DNA of 64,000 nucleotides from IMG/VR virus record IMGVR_UViG_3300032223_003493, positions 1-64,000 of that record; one strand, given 5' to 3'. The position numbers and the translations under genes are program-made. Below the pieces are notes generated by a model. The model was given only the letters and a program-made list of their open reading frames with translations. It was not told where the DNA came from and did no database searches. This DNA is from a virus. Shown in pieces: positions 7,767-16,147 of the stretch (the stretch's first letter is position 1; each line of letters opens with the position of its first letter).

Positions 7767-8531
7767 TTATACAATCCAATCTTTAAACTTATCTAATTCT
7801 TCTGAAGGCAGATATCTTCTATATCTTTCTATAGCAAGCTCATAATGGGACTTAAAAATTGCTTGATAAGGAAAACCATTATAACAAGCCCTACATAATC
7901 CTTTATATATTGCCGCATCACTATCTGTTGATCCACGGAAGGTTTCATTGGAGATATTTTTCATAAAGGAATGATTCAATCCACCAGCTGGGATATTGTT
8001 GTAATAATTCCAGACACCAATCCAATTATCAACATAATGATGCTTGAATCCCAAATTCCACAAAAAACCACCATAATGTTCGTTTATGAGATCTTTTTTG
8101 ATTAGAGGATGTCCTAATTTTAAGCATGATTTGAAAACTTTTGTAGAGGTTTCTGCATCAAGTACATCTGAACTGTCTACAAAATGAGGCATATAATCTC
8201 TAGTAACCGTCCAAGCTTTATGCCCATTTCCAAGTTTGTAATGCTCCAAAATCTCATTGAAAGTTTTATTGAAATCTCCAACCATAACTTCGTCGTCTAC
8301 AAGAGCTAAAATGTATTCACCTTGGGCATAATATGATGTAACATTATATCCAATGACCCCTCCATAGGAGGGGACTTGTTCTTTTATCCATTTAAACTCT
8401 GGACCAGGATCTTCAGGACCAAAAACTATAAACTCAAAATCACCAGAATAACAATTCTTGATAGATTCATAAATTTTTTTAGTTTTGTCTAAGTTTCTAT
8501 TTGTGCTTATAGTCACAGAAAGACTTGACAT
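7767..8531 (-). CDS. GT-A-type glycosyltransferase
   Basis: The 254-residue protein begins with SLSVTISTNRN, a strand followed by the nucleotide-binding turn of GT2-like enzymes. It has a clear DxD-equivalent, LALVDDEV (D79, D80, E81), after an AQGEYI segment that normally precedes it. The C-terminal half is rich in His, Trp and Tyr. It starts one base after the stop of the radical SAM gene, so it is probably co-translated. Donor and acceptor are unknown. Confidence 0.75.
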   Translation of the reverse strand: MSSLSVTISTNRNLDKTKKIYESIKNCYSGDFEFIVFGPEDPGPEFKWIKEQVPSYGGVIGYNVTSYYAQGEYILALVDDEVMVGDFNKTFNEILEHYKLGNGHKAWTVTRDYMPHFVDSSDVLDAETSTKVFKSCLKLGHPLIKKDLINEHYGGFLWNLGFKHHYVDNWIGVWNYYNNIPAGGLNHSFMKNISNETFRGSTDSDAAIYKGLCRACYNGFPYQAIFKSHYELAIERYRRYLPSEELDKFKDWIV

Positions 8532-8532
8532 A

Positions 8533-10065
8533 TTACAACTCTTCTCTTACCAGAGTCCGTGAAATAATTTCTAGCATAGTGTTCTTTGCTATTGCACCAA
8601 ACTTACTTTCAACTTTACTCAAAAATTCAGGGCTTGAATGATAGTCATAAAATGCTTGATCTCTGAACTTGAGAATTTCCATTCTTGAAAGATTTTCATT
8701 GTACATAGGAAGAGTCTTCTTAGATAAGAATCCAAACTTGTCATATGTATCTGGTATTGGAAGTCCCGCATCTAAAGAGTCTTTATAAAGTTTGCTTCCA
8801 GGAAGAGCTATTGCTGGATAAGCATTCCATCCTCTGGTATTGAGTTCTTTCGATAAACTCAACGTAGCTTGCATACTTTCATGAGTATCACCAGGTAGAC
8901 CAAAAATAAAATTTGCCATCACATCAATGTCAGCATCTTCAATTTGTTCTACTACTTTTGTGATATCTACATCTTGAAATTTACCTTTAGAAACTTCAAG
9001 TCTAACATTTCTGTCAAAACTTTCAATTCCTAAACATAGCCATTTGATACCAGCACGTCGAACTAACTCTAACTTTCCAGGATCAGTGACAGTATCTACT
9101 CTTGAGTAAGCCCACATTCGTAGATCTTTACTGTATGTCCTAGCAGCAAGCATTTCACATAATGGAACATAATATTTCTTATTCAACAGAAACATTTCGT
9201 CTACTATACGAATTGTTTGGACACCTAATTCGTTAAGTTTGTCGAACTCTTTGATAATGAATTCTGGTGACCAAAATCTCATCTTTGAATAATTTGAAGC
9301 AACACCGACTTCCTCATTATCATTTCTGTTCAAGATGTTAATCATACAAAATGAACACCCAAATTGGCAACCTAAAGATGTTTGTAATGCAGCGTAAGGT
9401 GTTCTTTTACTTTCATCGTATTCAGCATGCCAAAGAGGTGATCTGTACAAGTCAAGAGGTTTTTCCTTGAATGGAAGTAAATCCCAAGCATATCCAGGTA
9501 AATCAATGTCCATTCTTTCGCTAGGAACAATCTCTTCAGGCTCGTTGAAAATAATTTTGCCATCTTTTCGCCAAGCAATTCCTTTGATGCTTCCTAAATC
9601 ATTAACATCAAGATTTTCAACTTTGAGTAAATTATGAAGAGCATATACTCCTTCATTCATAAAAACAAAGTCGATTGATTCTTCATCAATCAAAGCTTTT
9701 TTTGGGAGTGCCTGAACATATGAGCCAATGTATGCAAGAGGTGTTGATACACCTGAACTCTTAATATATTCTGAGAATTTGACAGCACCACTCATCGATA
9801 CTGTGCCTGCGTTTACATTCTGTCCATAAACAACAAAACAAATTAATTTAGGGCTTAGTTCGTTGATTCGCTTAAGGCCATCTTCTAAGGATAGATTTTC
9901 GGCTAGCATGTCTAAAATGCCCACATTGTATCCAAGAGAGCGACATGATTGTGCCAGTAACAAAGCCCATGTTGGTGTTTCTATAGCGGAAATTTCATCA
10001 GATAAAGATTGATAAATTTCCTTAGCATTACTTGGACTAACAAATAGAACATCTAAATTTTTCAT
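8533..10065 (-). CDS. B12-binding-domain radical SAM enzyme
   Basis: The 510-residue protein has an N-terminal Rossmann-like B12-binding domain (about residues 1-150: DVLFVSPSNA, LGYNVGILDML, AYIGSYVQAL). A radical SAM core follows, with the CxxxCxxC cluster motif at C233, C237 and C240 (LGCQFGCSFCMIN). Later core elements include IRIVDEMFLLNK, WLCLGIESFDRNV and ANFIFGLPGDTHES. The N-domain lacks a clear DxHxxG cobalamin ligand, which is common in this class. Members carry out C- or P-methylation, ring contraction or other radical chemistry. In this cassette a sugar-modifying role is plausible. It is probably the first gene of a leftward transcript through the ColD-like, RmlC-like, kinase and Mpo1-like genes. 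Confidence 0.88.
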   Translation of the reverse strand: MKNLDVLFVSPSNAKEIYQSLSDEISAIETPTWALLLAQSCRSLGYNVGILDMLAENLSLEDGLKRINELSPKLICFVVYGQNVNAGTVSMSGAVKFSEYIKSSGVSTPLAYIGSYVQALPKKALIDEESIDFVFMNEGVYALHNLLKVENLDVNDLGSIKGIAWRKDGKIIFNEPEEIVPSERMDIDLPGYAWDLLPFKEKPLDLYRSPLWHAEYDESKRTPYAALQTSLGCQFGCSFCMINILNRNDNEEVGVASNYSKMRFWSPEFIIKEFDKLNELGVQTIRIVDEMFLLNKKYYVPLCEMLAARTYSKDLRMWAYSRVDTVTDPGKLELVRRAGIKWLCLGIESFDRNVRLEVSKGKFQDVDITKVVEQIEDADIDVMANFIFGLPGDTHESMQATLSLSKELNTRGWNAYPAIALPGSKLYKDSLDAGLPIPDTYDKFGFLSKKTLPMYNENLSRMEILKFRDQAFYDYHSSPEFLSKVESKFGAIAKNTMLEIISRTLVREEL

Positions 10066-10091
10066 TTATTGTATATAAAACCTCACTTTAT

Positions 10092-10120
10092 ATTATAAAT
10101 GAAAAATGAAGAACTAGCAA
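10092..10120 (-). promoter_or_regulatory. Candidate sigma70-like promoter for the radical SAM operon
   Basis: On the minus strand TTGCTA (10115-10120) is followed by a 17-base spacer and TATAAT (10092-10097), about 27 bases before the ATG at 10065. The same TTGCT-N17-TATAAT arrangement occurs at 21827 on the plus strand. Confidence 0.5.
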
Positions 10121-11049
10121 TTGATCAAAATGTTTGAGTTTTGAACTATTGAATCCACTGAAAGACCATGTTTATCAAGTAAGTAATCTCTATCTCCATT
10201 ATCAAAAATATAATAATTTGGCAAACCCATTCTTTTGATAGAAATATTGATATTGTTATCAGAAATAAACTCACATAATGCCGAACTAAAATTACCAGAT
10301 AATGTTTGCTCTTCTACGGTCAATAAATGCGTATATGTGGACAACAAATCTATCAAAGGTTGTTCGTCTAAAGGTTTTATTTTTGAAATATCAACTACAC
10401 TTACTGATGTGTTTTTTGACATCACTTCAAATGCATCTAAGCATCTACCAAGCATATAGCCACTAGAAGCTACTAATAATCTTTTGGTAACATCTGCTTG
10501 AGATGATTTTATAATTTTAATGTATTCATAATCGCCATAATCTACATCAGCAACTTGTTTTGCATATGTTCTCTCAAGCCTTATATATCTCAAAAATGGA
10601 ATTGCTAGAGATAGACTTACTAAATTTTTAGTAGCCTTTTCATTCGACGGCGAATAAATCTCAATATTGTTTAATGATCTGACTAAAGCGATGTCTTCAT
10701 TGGGTTCATGAGCTGGTCCAGAAGGTGCATATCCAAAAGCAACACCATTAGCCAAAATAGTTATTGGTAAGTTTGCCATTGCACAAGAATATCTGATTTG
10801 CTCCAAGCATCTGCATGTCCAACTAGCCATAAAGTAAACATATACTTTTTTACCTTGACTAGCTAATCCAGCAGCAATATTGATAGCATTTTGTTCAGAG
10901 ATACCAGCAGCAATAAATTGATCTGGCAAATTTTCACGCCATTGGTCCAATGATGGAGCACCCATATCAGCAGAAATCATAATAATTTCTGAATTTGTTA
11001 ATGCTACTTTGTAAAGTTCATTGATAAAAATATCTCTTTGAGATGTCAT
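10114..11049 (-). CDS. Transketolase, C-terminal subunit
   Basis: The 311-residue protein covers the pyrimidine-binding and C-terminal domains of a split transketolase. Key features are ISADMGAPSL, the catalytic glutamate in AAGISEQNAINIAAGLA, and a C-terminal domain with LLVASSGYMLGRCLDAFE and the usual TVEEQTLSGNFSSAL. It overlaps the N-subunit stop by four bases (ATGA), so the two subunits should be made in equal amounts. Transketolase moves two-carbon ketol units between sugar phosphates; split forms occur in secondary and sugar-antigen clusters as well as central metabolism. Its presence next to a heptose-kinase-like gene suggests rare-sugar supply rather than housekeeping. Confidence 0.9.
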   Translation of the reverse strand: MTSQRDIFINELYKVALTNSEIIMISADMGAPSLDQWRENLPDQFIAAGISEQNAINIAAGLASQGKKVYVYFMASWTCRCLEQIRYSCAMANLPITILANGVAFGYAPSGPAHEPNEDIALVRSLNNIEIYSPSNEKATKNLVSLSLAIPFLRYIRLERTYAKQVADVDYGDYEYIKIIKSSQADVTKRLLVASSGYMLGRCLDAFEVMSKNTSVSVVDISKIKPLDEQPLIDLLSTYTHLLTVEEQTLSGNFSSALCEFISDNNINISIKRMGLPNYYIFDNGDRDYLLDKHGLSVDSIVQNSNILINC

Positions 11050-11816
11050 GACAAATCTTTTATACCTTGTTCTAAGTCTTGAGCGCTTTTTGGAATTATA
11101 GAGTGATATTCATATTTGTCTTCCATATAGCTTACTCCCTTACCCTTAATTGTGTTTGCAATAATAACTTTTACTTTTTTATTATTTTCAAATAAACAAG
11201 ACCTTAATTCAGTAAAATTATGTCCATCAATTGTAAACGTATCGAATCCAAAAGCAACAAATTTTTCGTGCAAAGGCTCCAATTTAAGTAAATCTTCTGT
11301 TGCACCCAAAATCCCATATTTATTTCTGTCAACTACAAGAGTTATATTTGTTAAATTGTGGTGGTTTATGAAAAGTAAAGTTTCCCATACAGAACCTTCA
11401 TAAAGTTCTGCATCACCTAAAATTACGAAAACATTTTTATCAGGACTAGCTTTTGCAATACCAGCAGCATAGCCAATACCATTTCCTAAAGAGCCTCCAA
11501 CAAAATGACACCCAGGTATAGAACCATCAGAATGAAGTCTCAAAATTCCTTCAGGAGTACAATATTTATCTAATTCTGATTTATCAAAATAATCTAAGTC
11601 TGCTAGTATAGGATATACAGCAGGGGAACCATGACCTTTGCTAAAAATCAAATAATCATTTTTATGATTAAAATTTGAAACTTCATCATAATATAAAGAA
11701 ACAACAATATCTACGCAACTTAAACAGCTTGCTAAATGGCCTACTGAAGATTTAGTTTTAAACTTAAAAATCTCTCTTCTAGTATATTGGGCTTTTTCTT
11801 CTAAAAATGAATTCAT
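11046..11816 (-). CDS. Transketolase, N-terminal TPP-binding subunit
   Basis: The 256-residue protein holds the diphosphate-binding domain of a split transketolase. SSVGHLASCLSCVDIVVSLYY and FSKGHGSPAVYPIL bracket the active site. The TPP motif runs from GDAELYEGS to the N-rich VVDRNKYGILG. The ATG at 11816 is preferred over the one at 11837 because AAGG lies at a good distance upstream and the longer form would overlap the previous gene. Length and motifs are complete for this half. It pairs with the downstream C-terminal subunit. Confidence 0.9.
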   Translation of the reverse strand: MNSFLEEKAQYTRREIFKFKTKSSVGHLASCLSCVDIVVSLYYDEVSNFNHKNDYLIFSKGHGSPAVYPILADLDYFDKSELDKYCTPEGILRLHSDGSIPGCHFVGGSLGNGIGYAAGIAKASPDKNVFVILGDAELYEGSVWETLLFINHHNLTNITLVVDRNKYGILGATEDLLKLEPLHEKFVAFGFDTFTIDGHNFTELRSCLFENNKKVKVIIANTIKGKGVSYMEDKYEYHSIIPKSAQDLEQGIKDLS

Positions 11817-11826
11817 TATTTGACCT

Positions 11827-12831
11827 TTATTTGTCATTTGACATAGAAAAAATATTTGACCACCATGCTTTTGCTGAATAGTTCTTTTTATAAGTTTCGT
11901 ACATAGAGTTTGCAGCTTGTATTCTAGATGCAGGATTGTCTAAATAATTCTTTATGATTTCTGCACAATTATTGACTTCTATGCCTACAAATTGTGAGTT
12001 TTCAGTAAACCATTCGCCTTTATGGCACTTAAGCGTTTCTGGAAAATTTGTAGCCATAAAGCTGCCTGAAGCTGCAATTTCAAAAATTCTTCCCTTTCTT
12101 TGTTTTGTAACACCACTATGATTAAAATTCAAAGAAATTTTTGATTGTCTAAACTTTTTTGCATATTCGGAAAATGATAATTCTTCTCCAATTCCGCCTT
12201 TGCCACCAAAAATATTCACATTAATTCCAGATTTATTTAAAGCATTAATAAATTCTAATCTTTCTGAAGTATAAACAGTTCCTACAAAAGAAACATCATA
12301 TATTCTTTCTTCTTCTGTTCCAGGATAATAAATTCTGTCATCTTGTGGAACTGAAACACAATAAATATTTGGAAACATTTCGCCATATCCATAATCATAT
12401 ACCAAAATGTTGCAGTATTCTGAATATTCTAAAATTGAATGTCTATATTTGATATATCCGATATCTGGAGCAGATTTTATAAAAATTCTAAAATTTGTGT
12501 AAAGATTGCTAGTGACTCCACAAGGAGTATCCCATACACATAAAAACAATTTTTTTCCAAGTTTTTTTGCTGTTTCTAAATAAACAGTGATATCTTTTAT
12601 AGAACTTACAACAGCAATATCAAACTCTTTTGATAACAACGCATTATTAAGTTCTTCAGCAGACTTTATTCCATCAGGCTCATCACAAATATGCAATGTT
12701 TCACATGAATGTTCGCTATCATTTTCGAAAGCAGCCATAAATGATCCTGTCAAATTGCTATTCGGATTTGACAAGATTGGATTTATTGGATCTACTTTAC
12801 TATATTTGTCATAAATCAATAATACTTTCAT
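11827..12831 (-). CDS. CgeB-like glycosyltransferase (GT-B fold)
   Basis: The 334-residue protein resembles the spore-maturation CgeB-like group of family 1/4 glycosyltransferases. It has an N-terminal MKVLLIYDKYSKVDP, a domain linker YDVSFVGTVYTSERLEFINAL, and the C-terminal donor-site region FRQSKISLNFNHSGVTKQRKGRIFEIAASG followed by an acidic stretch. The KQRKGRIFE segment with its Glu is the usual NDP-sugar contact. It lies six bases after the E1-beta-like gene. Donor and acceptor cannot be read from sequence. Confidence 0.78.
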   Translation of the reverse strand: MKVLLIYDKYSKVDPINPILSNPNSNLTGSFMAAFENDSEHSCETLHICDEPDGIKSAEELNNALLSKEFDIAVVSSIKDITVYLETAKKLGKKLFLCVWDTPCGVTSNLYTNFRIFIKSAPDIGYIKYRHSILEYSEYCNILVYDYGYGEMFPNIYCVSVPQDDRIYYPGTEEERIYDVSFVGTVYTSERLEFINALNKSGINVNIFGGKGGIGEELSFSEYAKKFRQSKISLNFNHSGVTKQRKGRIFEIAASGSFMATNFPETLKCHKGEWFTENSQFVGIEVNNCAEIIKNYLDNPASRIQAANSMYETYKKNYSAKAWWSNIFSMSNDK

Positions 12832-12837
12832 TATTTG

Positions 12838-13374
12838 CTACTTCTCACTGTAATAATCGCCCCATTCAACCAAAATTGTAGGACGAAAATCAGTTCTTAA
12901 ATAAGCATACTGATAAGCATCAAAAATTTGATTTGGTTCATCTAATCGAATAATATCAACAAAATCACACATTGCTCTAAATCCACCTGTATAGTCGGCT
13001 ATATGCTGATGTTGAGGATGCAAAGGTCTTTGAGATCCTATTGATGTTCTTATGATAATTTTAGGTTTGTACCCACCATCTGACATCACTTTTATCTTAT
13101 CCACATGATTGATAAGTTGATTTGATGCTAATAATAAGAAATTCCATCTAGGAAAAAAAGAAATAGGTACAGTTCCATTAAGTGCCATGCCAAGAGTAAT
13201 ACCCATTTGCATATCTTCATTAACTGGCATTTCTAGCAATTTAGAACGTTCCACATCTGACAAAGTATTAGTCATTGCCGTTCCAGGATATTCAACTGCT
13301 TGACCTAAAAATAATGTATCTGGTTGTTGAGCAAGCCAGTCCATAGATTTTTTTAATTCATCAAAATATTTCAT
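12838..13374 (-). CDS. Truncated E1-beta-like subunit of a TPP-dependent enzyme
   Basis: Only the pyrimidine-binding domain of the E1-beta family is present: 178 residues against the usual 320-340. The TPP-activating glutamate is kept (MPVNEDMQMGITLGMALNG, E53), and is followed by the family's VPISFFPRWNFLLLASNQLINH and IIIRTSIGSQRPLHPQHQH. The C-terminal lipoyl/anchor-type domain is absent, and a TAG stop ends the gene naturally with the next gene close behind. This looks like a miniature form rather than a fresh frameshift. It overlaps the alpha-like gene by one base (TAATG). The reaction is unknown. Confidence 0.8.
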   Translation of the reverse strand: MKYFDELKKSMDWLAQQPDTLFLGQAVEYPGTAMTNTLSDVERSKLLEMPVNEDMQMGITLGMALNGTVPISFFPRWNFLLLASNQLINHVDKIKVMSDGGYKPKIIIRTSIGSQRPLHPQHQHIADYTGGFRAMCDFVDIIRLDEPNQIFDAYQYAYLRTDFRPTILVEWGDYYSEK

Positions 13375-13979
13375 TAAAATTGAATCCTTTTACCAGCACC
13401 AGCATGTGGATATTTTGATTCGTATTGATAATAAACTATTTTTGGCATTGATTTTTCAAAAAACAAAACATTTGAATTCCAAACTTTTCTTGTGTCTGTA
13501 CATACTGATTTATTATTATCTTCCACTACAAAAGTAATAGGCAGATCAAAATTTACAGCATATTTGTAATTTTCAAAAAATGTTCCTGTTTCAGATGCCA
13601 TATCCCCAACAAAACACCAAACATGATTTGCTTGATTTTTTCGTTTAATATCTAATGCTACGCCGGTTGCAATTGGAATGTTTCCAGTAACAATTGCTGA
13701 AGAATAAACTTTGTATTTTGGATAACAAAGTGTAATAGATTTGCCATTCAAGATATCATTCTTGACGGTTTCTGGAGGAACGCCTTTGAGCAGACATTGG
13801 TAATGTGATCTCCAAGTGCAGAACACCCAATCATCTTCTTTCACATCTTGAAAAACTTTTATTATTTGATCTTCATTGCCACTATATAAATGAACAGGCG
13901 CTTTGATAGAGCCTCTGTTGAAACAGTCTGCTATATCATTTTCAAAGTCAATTAATTCTTGAGGTGTATATTCTTTCAT
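13374..13979 (-). CDS. Truncated E1-alpha-like subunit of a TPP-dependent enzyme
   Basis: The 201-residue protein matches the TPP-binding core of E1-alpha dehydrogenases, normally 320-400 residues. It contains CTWRSHYQCLLKGVP (R57, H59, the E1-alpha RxH region), TGNIPIATGVALD, and the TPP/Mg motif GDMASETGTFFE (from G125) through to VVEDNNKSV (N155-N156). The C-terminal third of E1-alpha, including phosphorylation loops and the dimer region, is missing. Downstream it is coupled to the beta-like partner. The pair probably forms a small alpha2beta2 enzyme that decarboxylates a 2-keto acid or transfers an aldehyde to a sugar; no lipoyl E2 is seen. Confidence 0.82.
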   Translation of the reverse strand: MKEYTPQELIDFENDIADCFNRGSIKAPVHLYSGNEDQIIKVFQDVKEDDWVFCTWRSHYQCLLKGVPPETVKNDILNGKSITLCYPKYKVYSSAIVTGNIPIATGVALDIKRKNQANHVWCFVGDMASETGTFFENYKYAVNFDLPITFVVEDNNKSVCTDTRKVWNSNVLFFEKSMPKIVYYQYESKYPHAGAGKRIQF

Positions 13980-13991
13980 TTTGCTGATCTA

Positions 13992-14507
13992 TCAATATCC
14001 ATTTATCTTAAACTTTTGAAAGACCATTATTCTTTTTTGACCATTCAAAATTTCATCATTTAATTTCTTAAGTGAATTAACATGAAAATTTACTTGATCA
14101 ATCAATAAATGTTTTCTTTCATCATTATTTTCAACGAGATGAACATATTTTATGTAATCATTTGATAACTTATCTACTATAGATCCCATGCCTTCACTAT
14201 GAGTTTCAGCATCTGGGTTTTGAAAATTTACATAGATTTGATCAATAAGTTGCATACATTCATTTCTAGCTGGATTATGTTTTAACCCACCTTCATATAC
14301 AAACTTAACAATATTTTCATCACCATTTTGATATTCTTCAATTAAATGCCATGCTACATAGTTGTGATAGCAAAGCTTTTTAGTCAAAGATAAAATATTA
14401 TCTTTTTCAACCTCTAAGTCAAAAATTTTCTTTTTTTCATTGTGCCACTGGTCAATTGAAAAAAATATATTTTCAACTAATTCATCTGTACTTATATTTT
14501 CAATCAT
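13992..14507 (-). CDS. DUF4254-like helical protein
   Basis: This 171-residue, all-helical protein has the DUF4254 hallmarks: an N-terminal helix, NYVAWHLIEEYQN in place of the family's LWHxEDEAR, and a C-terminal helix beginning with LIDQVNFHVNSLKKLNDEI. DUF4254 proteins often sit beside glycosyltransferases in bacterial gene clusters, but their function is not established. No catalytic motif or membrane segment is visible. It lies between the SDR gene and the E1 pair on one leftward transcript. Confidence 0.65.
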   Translation of the reverse strand: MIENISTDELVENIFFSIDQWHNEKKKIFDLEVEKDNILSLTKKLCYHNYVAWHLIEEYQNGDENIVKFVYEGGLKHNPARNECMQLIDQIYVNFQNPDAETHSEGMGSIVDKLSNDYIKYVHLVENNDERKHLLIDQVNFHVNSLKKLNDEILNGQKRIMVFQKFKINGY

Positions 14508-14509
14508 AG

Positions 14510-15448
14510 TTATAAATTAGTGAAGTCTTTGTTTTTAAAATTAGCAATCATCTTGTAGGCACTCAATAATTCTTGAATACCTGCATCTAAAGAATAATCA
14601 CAAGACCACCCAGTTTTTTCAAGCTTTTCATTTGATACAACATAATTGCGCTTATCAAAATCCTCTTTAAATTGCTCTTCAATAATAACTAGGTTAGGGA
14701 CATATTCCTTGATCTTTTGAGCAAGCTGTAATTTTGACATATTTGCAGACGTAAGACCAACGTTAAAAGCATTATTGTTGCAAGTCTCATAATTTTCAAT
14801 CAAATGAAGAAATGCCTTAGCCACATCTCTTACATGAACATAGTTGCGCAAAAAATGAGATTCGAAAAGTACTAAAAATTCATCTGTGAAAGCTCTGTAA
14901 ACAAAGTCATTCACAAGCAAATCCATTCTTTGTCGATATGAAACTCCAAATACTGTAGCTAATCTTAAAGAGATGCCATTACCAAATTCTAAAACACGCT
15001 TTTCAGCATCGCATTTTGTTTGAGCATATAAAGAAAGAGGATTAAATGGACTTTCTTCTGTGATGATTGTTTCTGAGCTACCATATTGAGAGTTTGTATT
15101 AGGAACTAACAATTTCTGACTTGGCTGAATTACCTCAACAATGTTTTTAATTTGTTGATAATTTACAGCTACTGTTAGATCTGGATCTTTTTTACAAGCT
15201 GGCATACCAACAATTGCAGCTAATGGAATAACGATGTCGTGAGTTTCTACCAGACTTGTAAGAAGCTTGGTATCACGTACATCCCCAACAACTAGATTGA
15301 AATTTTCATTATGACAAAATGATGTTAGAGAAAGTTGCTTATAAGTTAAATTATCTAAAACAGTAACTTTGTAGCCTTTGGACAATAAAACTTCTGTAAG
15401 CGTTGAGCCTAAATATCCTGCTCCACCTGTAATTAAAACTTTTTGCAT
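14510..15448 (-). CDS. NAD-dependent nucleotide-sugar epimerase/dehydratase (extended SDR)
   Basis: The 312-residue extended SDR has GGAGYLG for NAD binding near its start, PLAAIVGMPACKKDP, a PNTNSQYGSS strand where many family members have SSxxVYG, and the catalytic YAQTK (YxxxK). The annotated start is the ATG at 15448, because AGGAGG lies five bases upstream; a longer TTG-type start overlapping the methyltransferase gene is rejected. It is probably a 4,6-dehydratase, 4-reductase or epimerase acting on an NDP-sugar. The exact reaction is unknown. Confidence 0.87.
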   Translation of the reverse strand: MQKVLITGGAGYLGSTLTEVLLSKGYKVTVLDNLTYKQLSLTSFCHNENFNLVVGDVRDTKLLTSLVETHDIVIPLAAIVGMPACKKDPDLTVAVNYQQIKNIVEVIQPSQKLLVPNTNSQYGSSETIITEESPFNPLSLYAQTKCDAEKRVLEFGNGISLRLATVFGVSYRQRMDLLVNDFVYRAFTDEFLVLFESHFLRNYVHVRDVAKAFLHLIENYETCNNNAFNVGLTSANMSKLQLAQKIKEYVPNLVIIEEQFKEDFDKRNYVVSNEKLEKTGWSCDYSLDAGIQELLSAYKMIANFKNKDFTNL

Positions 15449-15456
15449 AATACCTC

Positions 15457-16143
15457 CTATTTTATAGTCGTATACCAAACAGAGCCTGAAGTTTCAGTTT
15501 TTCCAAAAAATTCAAAAACTGCTTGTGATACTCCTGGATGGTGTCCATTATAAAAATCAACCCTAAGCTCTTCCTGGGTATATGTATTTACATAATCAAA
15601 ACTATTCAAATCATGTCCAGACAAAATTCCACCTTTTTTTACCTTGGGCAGAGAAAGTTCAATATCTTTTTTTACAGATTCATAAATATGATCAGCATCA
15701 ATAAAGATAATGTCGCAATTATCAGGAAGTAAAGGTATCTTATTAAATGAAAATCCTTTATGAATAGTCATCATGTCTCTATAATCTTTGAACTTTTCTA
15801 AAAATGTATCATAAAGTAAATAATTATGAGATCCTTTCCAGTGAGGATTATTCTGGTTTTGTGCATAATTAGGATCTAATTTTTTAGTTTCTTCAGTTGG
15901 AATAGTTCCTGCAAATGTATCTATCACAATAACATGGCCATTATTTTTTTTGACAGTATCTATATATTTTCTAGTAGTAGCACCATCATAACAACCAATT
16001 TCAACAACAATCATTCCTTCGGACTGATTTTTTTCTACTAAATCAATGAAGTTTTGTTCGCCATCCCATGACCAATTATTCACTTTTTCAGCTACTTTTC
16101 TTTTTGTGTAAACGTCAAAGATACTTTGTGGACTAATAGCCAT
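15457..16143 (-). CDS. SAM-dependent methyltransferase (Methyltransf_24 type)
   Basis: The 228-residue protein has motif I, MIVVEIGCYDGATTRKYI; an acidic loop, VIVIDTFAGTIP; IIFIDADHIYESVKKDIE, where the DADH/D segment is typical of metal-assisted O-methyltransferases; and GGILSGHDLN. The start at 16143 (ATG) is chosen over an upstream TTG at 16194 because the latter would overlap the previous gene by 47 bases. It probably O-methylates a sugar or acts in polysaccharide modification. It lies upstream of the SDR gene. Confidence 0.82.
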   Translation of the reverse strand: MAISPQSIFDVYTKRKVAEKVNNWSWDGEQNFIDLVEKNQSEGMIVVEIGCYDGATTRKYIDTVKKNNGHVIVIDTFAGTIPTEETKKLDPNYAQNQNNPHWKGSHNYLLYDTFLEKFKDYRDMMTIHKGFSFNKIPLLPDNCDIIFIDADHIYESVKKDIELSLPKVKKGGILSGHDLNSFDYVNTYTQEELRVDFYNGHHPGVSQAVFEFFGKTETSGSVWYTTIK

Positions 16144-16147
16144 ATGT

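Noticed and set aside
12838-13979. E1 genes as decayed pseudogenes
   Set aside because: Catalytic and TPP residues are kept, junctions are tight (TAATG), and both parts lose domains cleanly at their ends rather than by internal stops.
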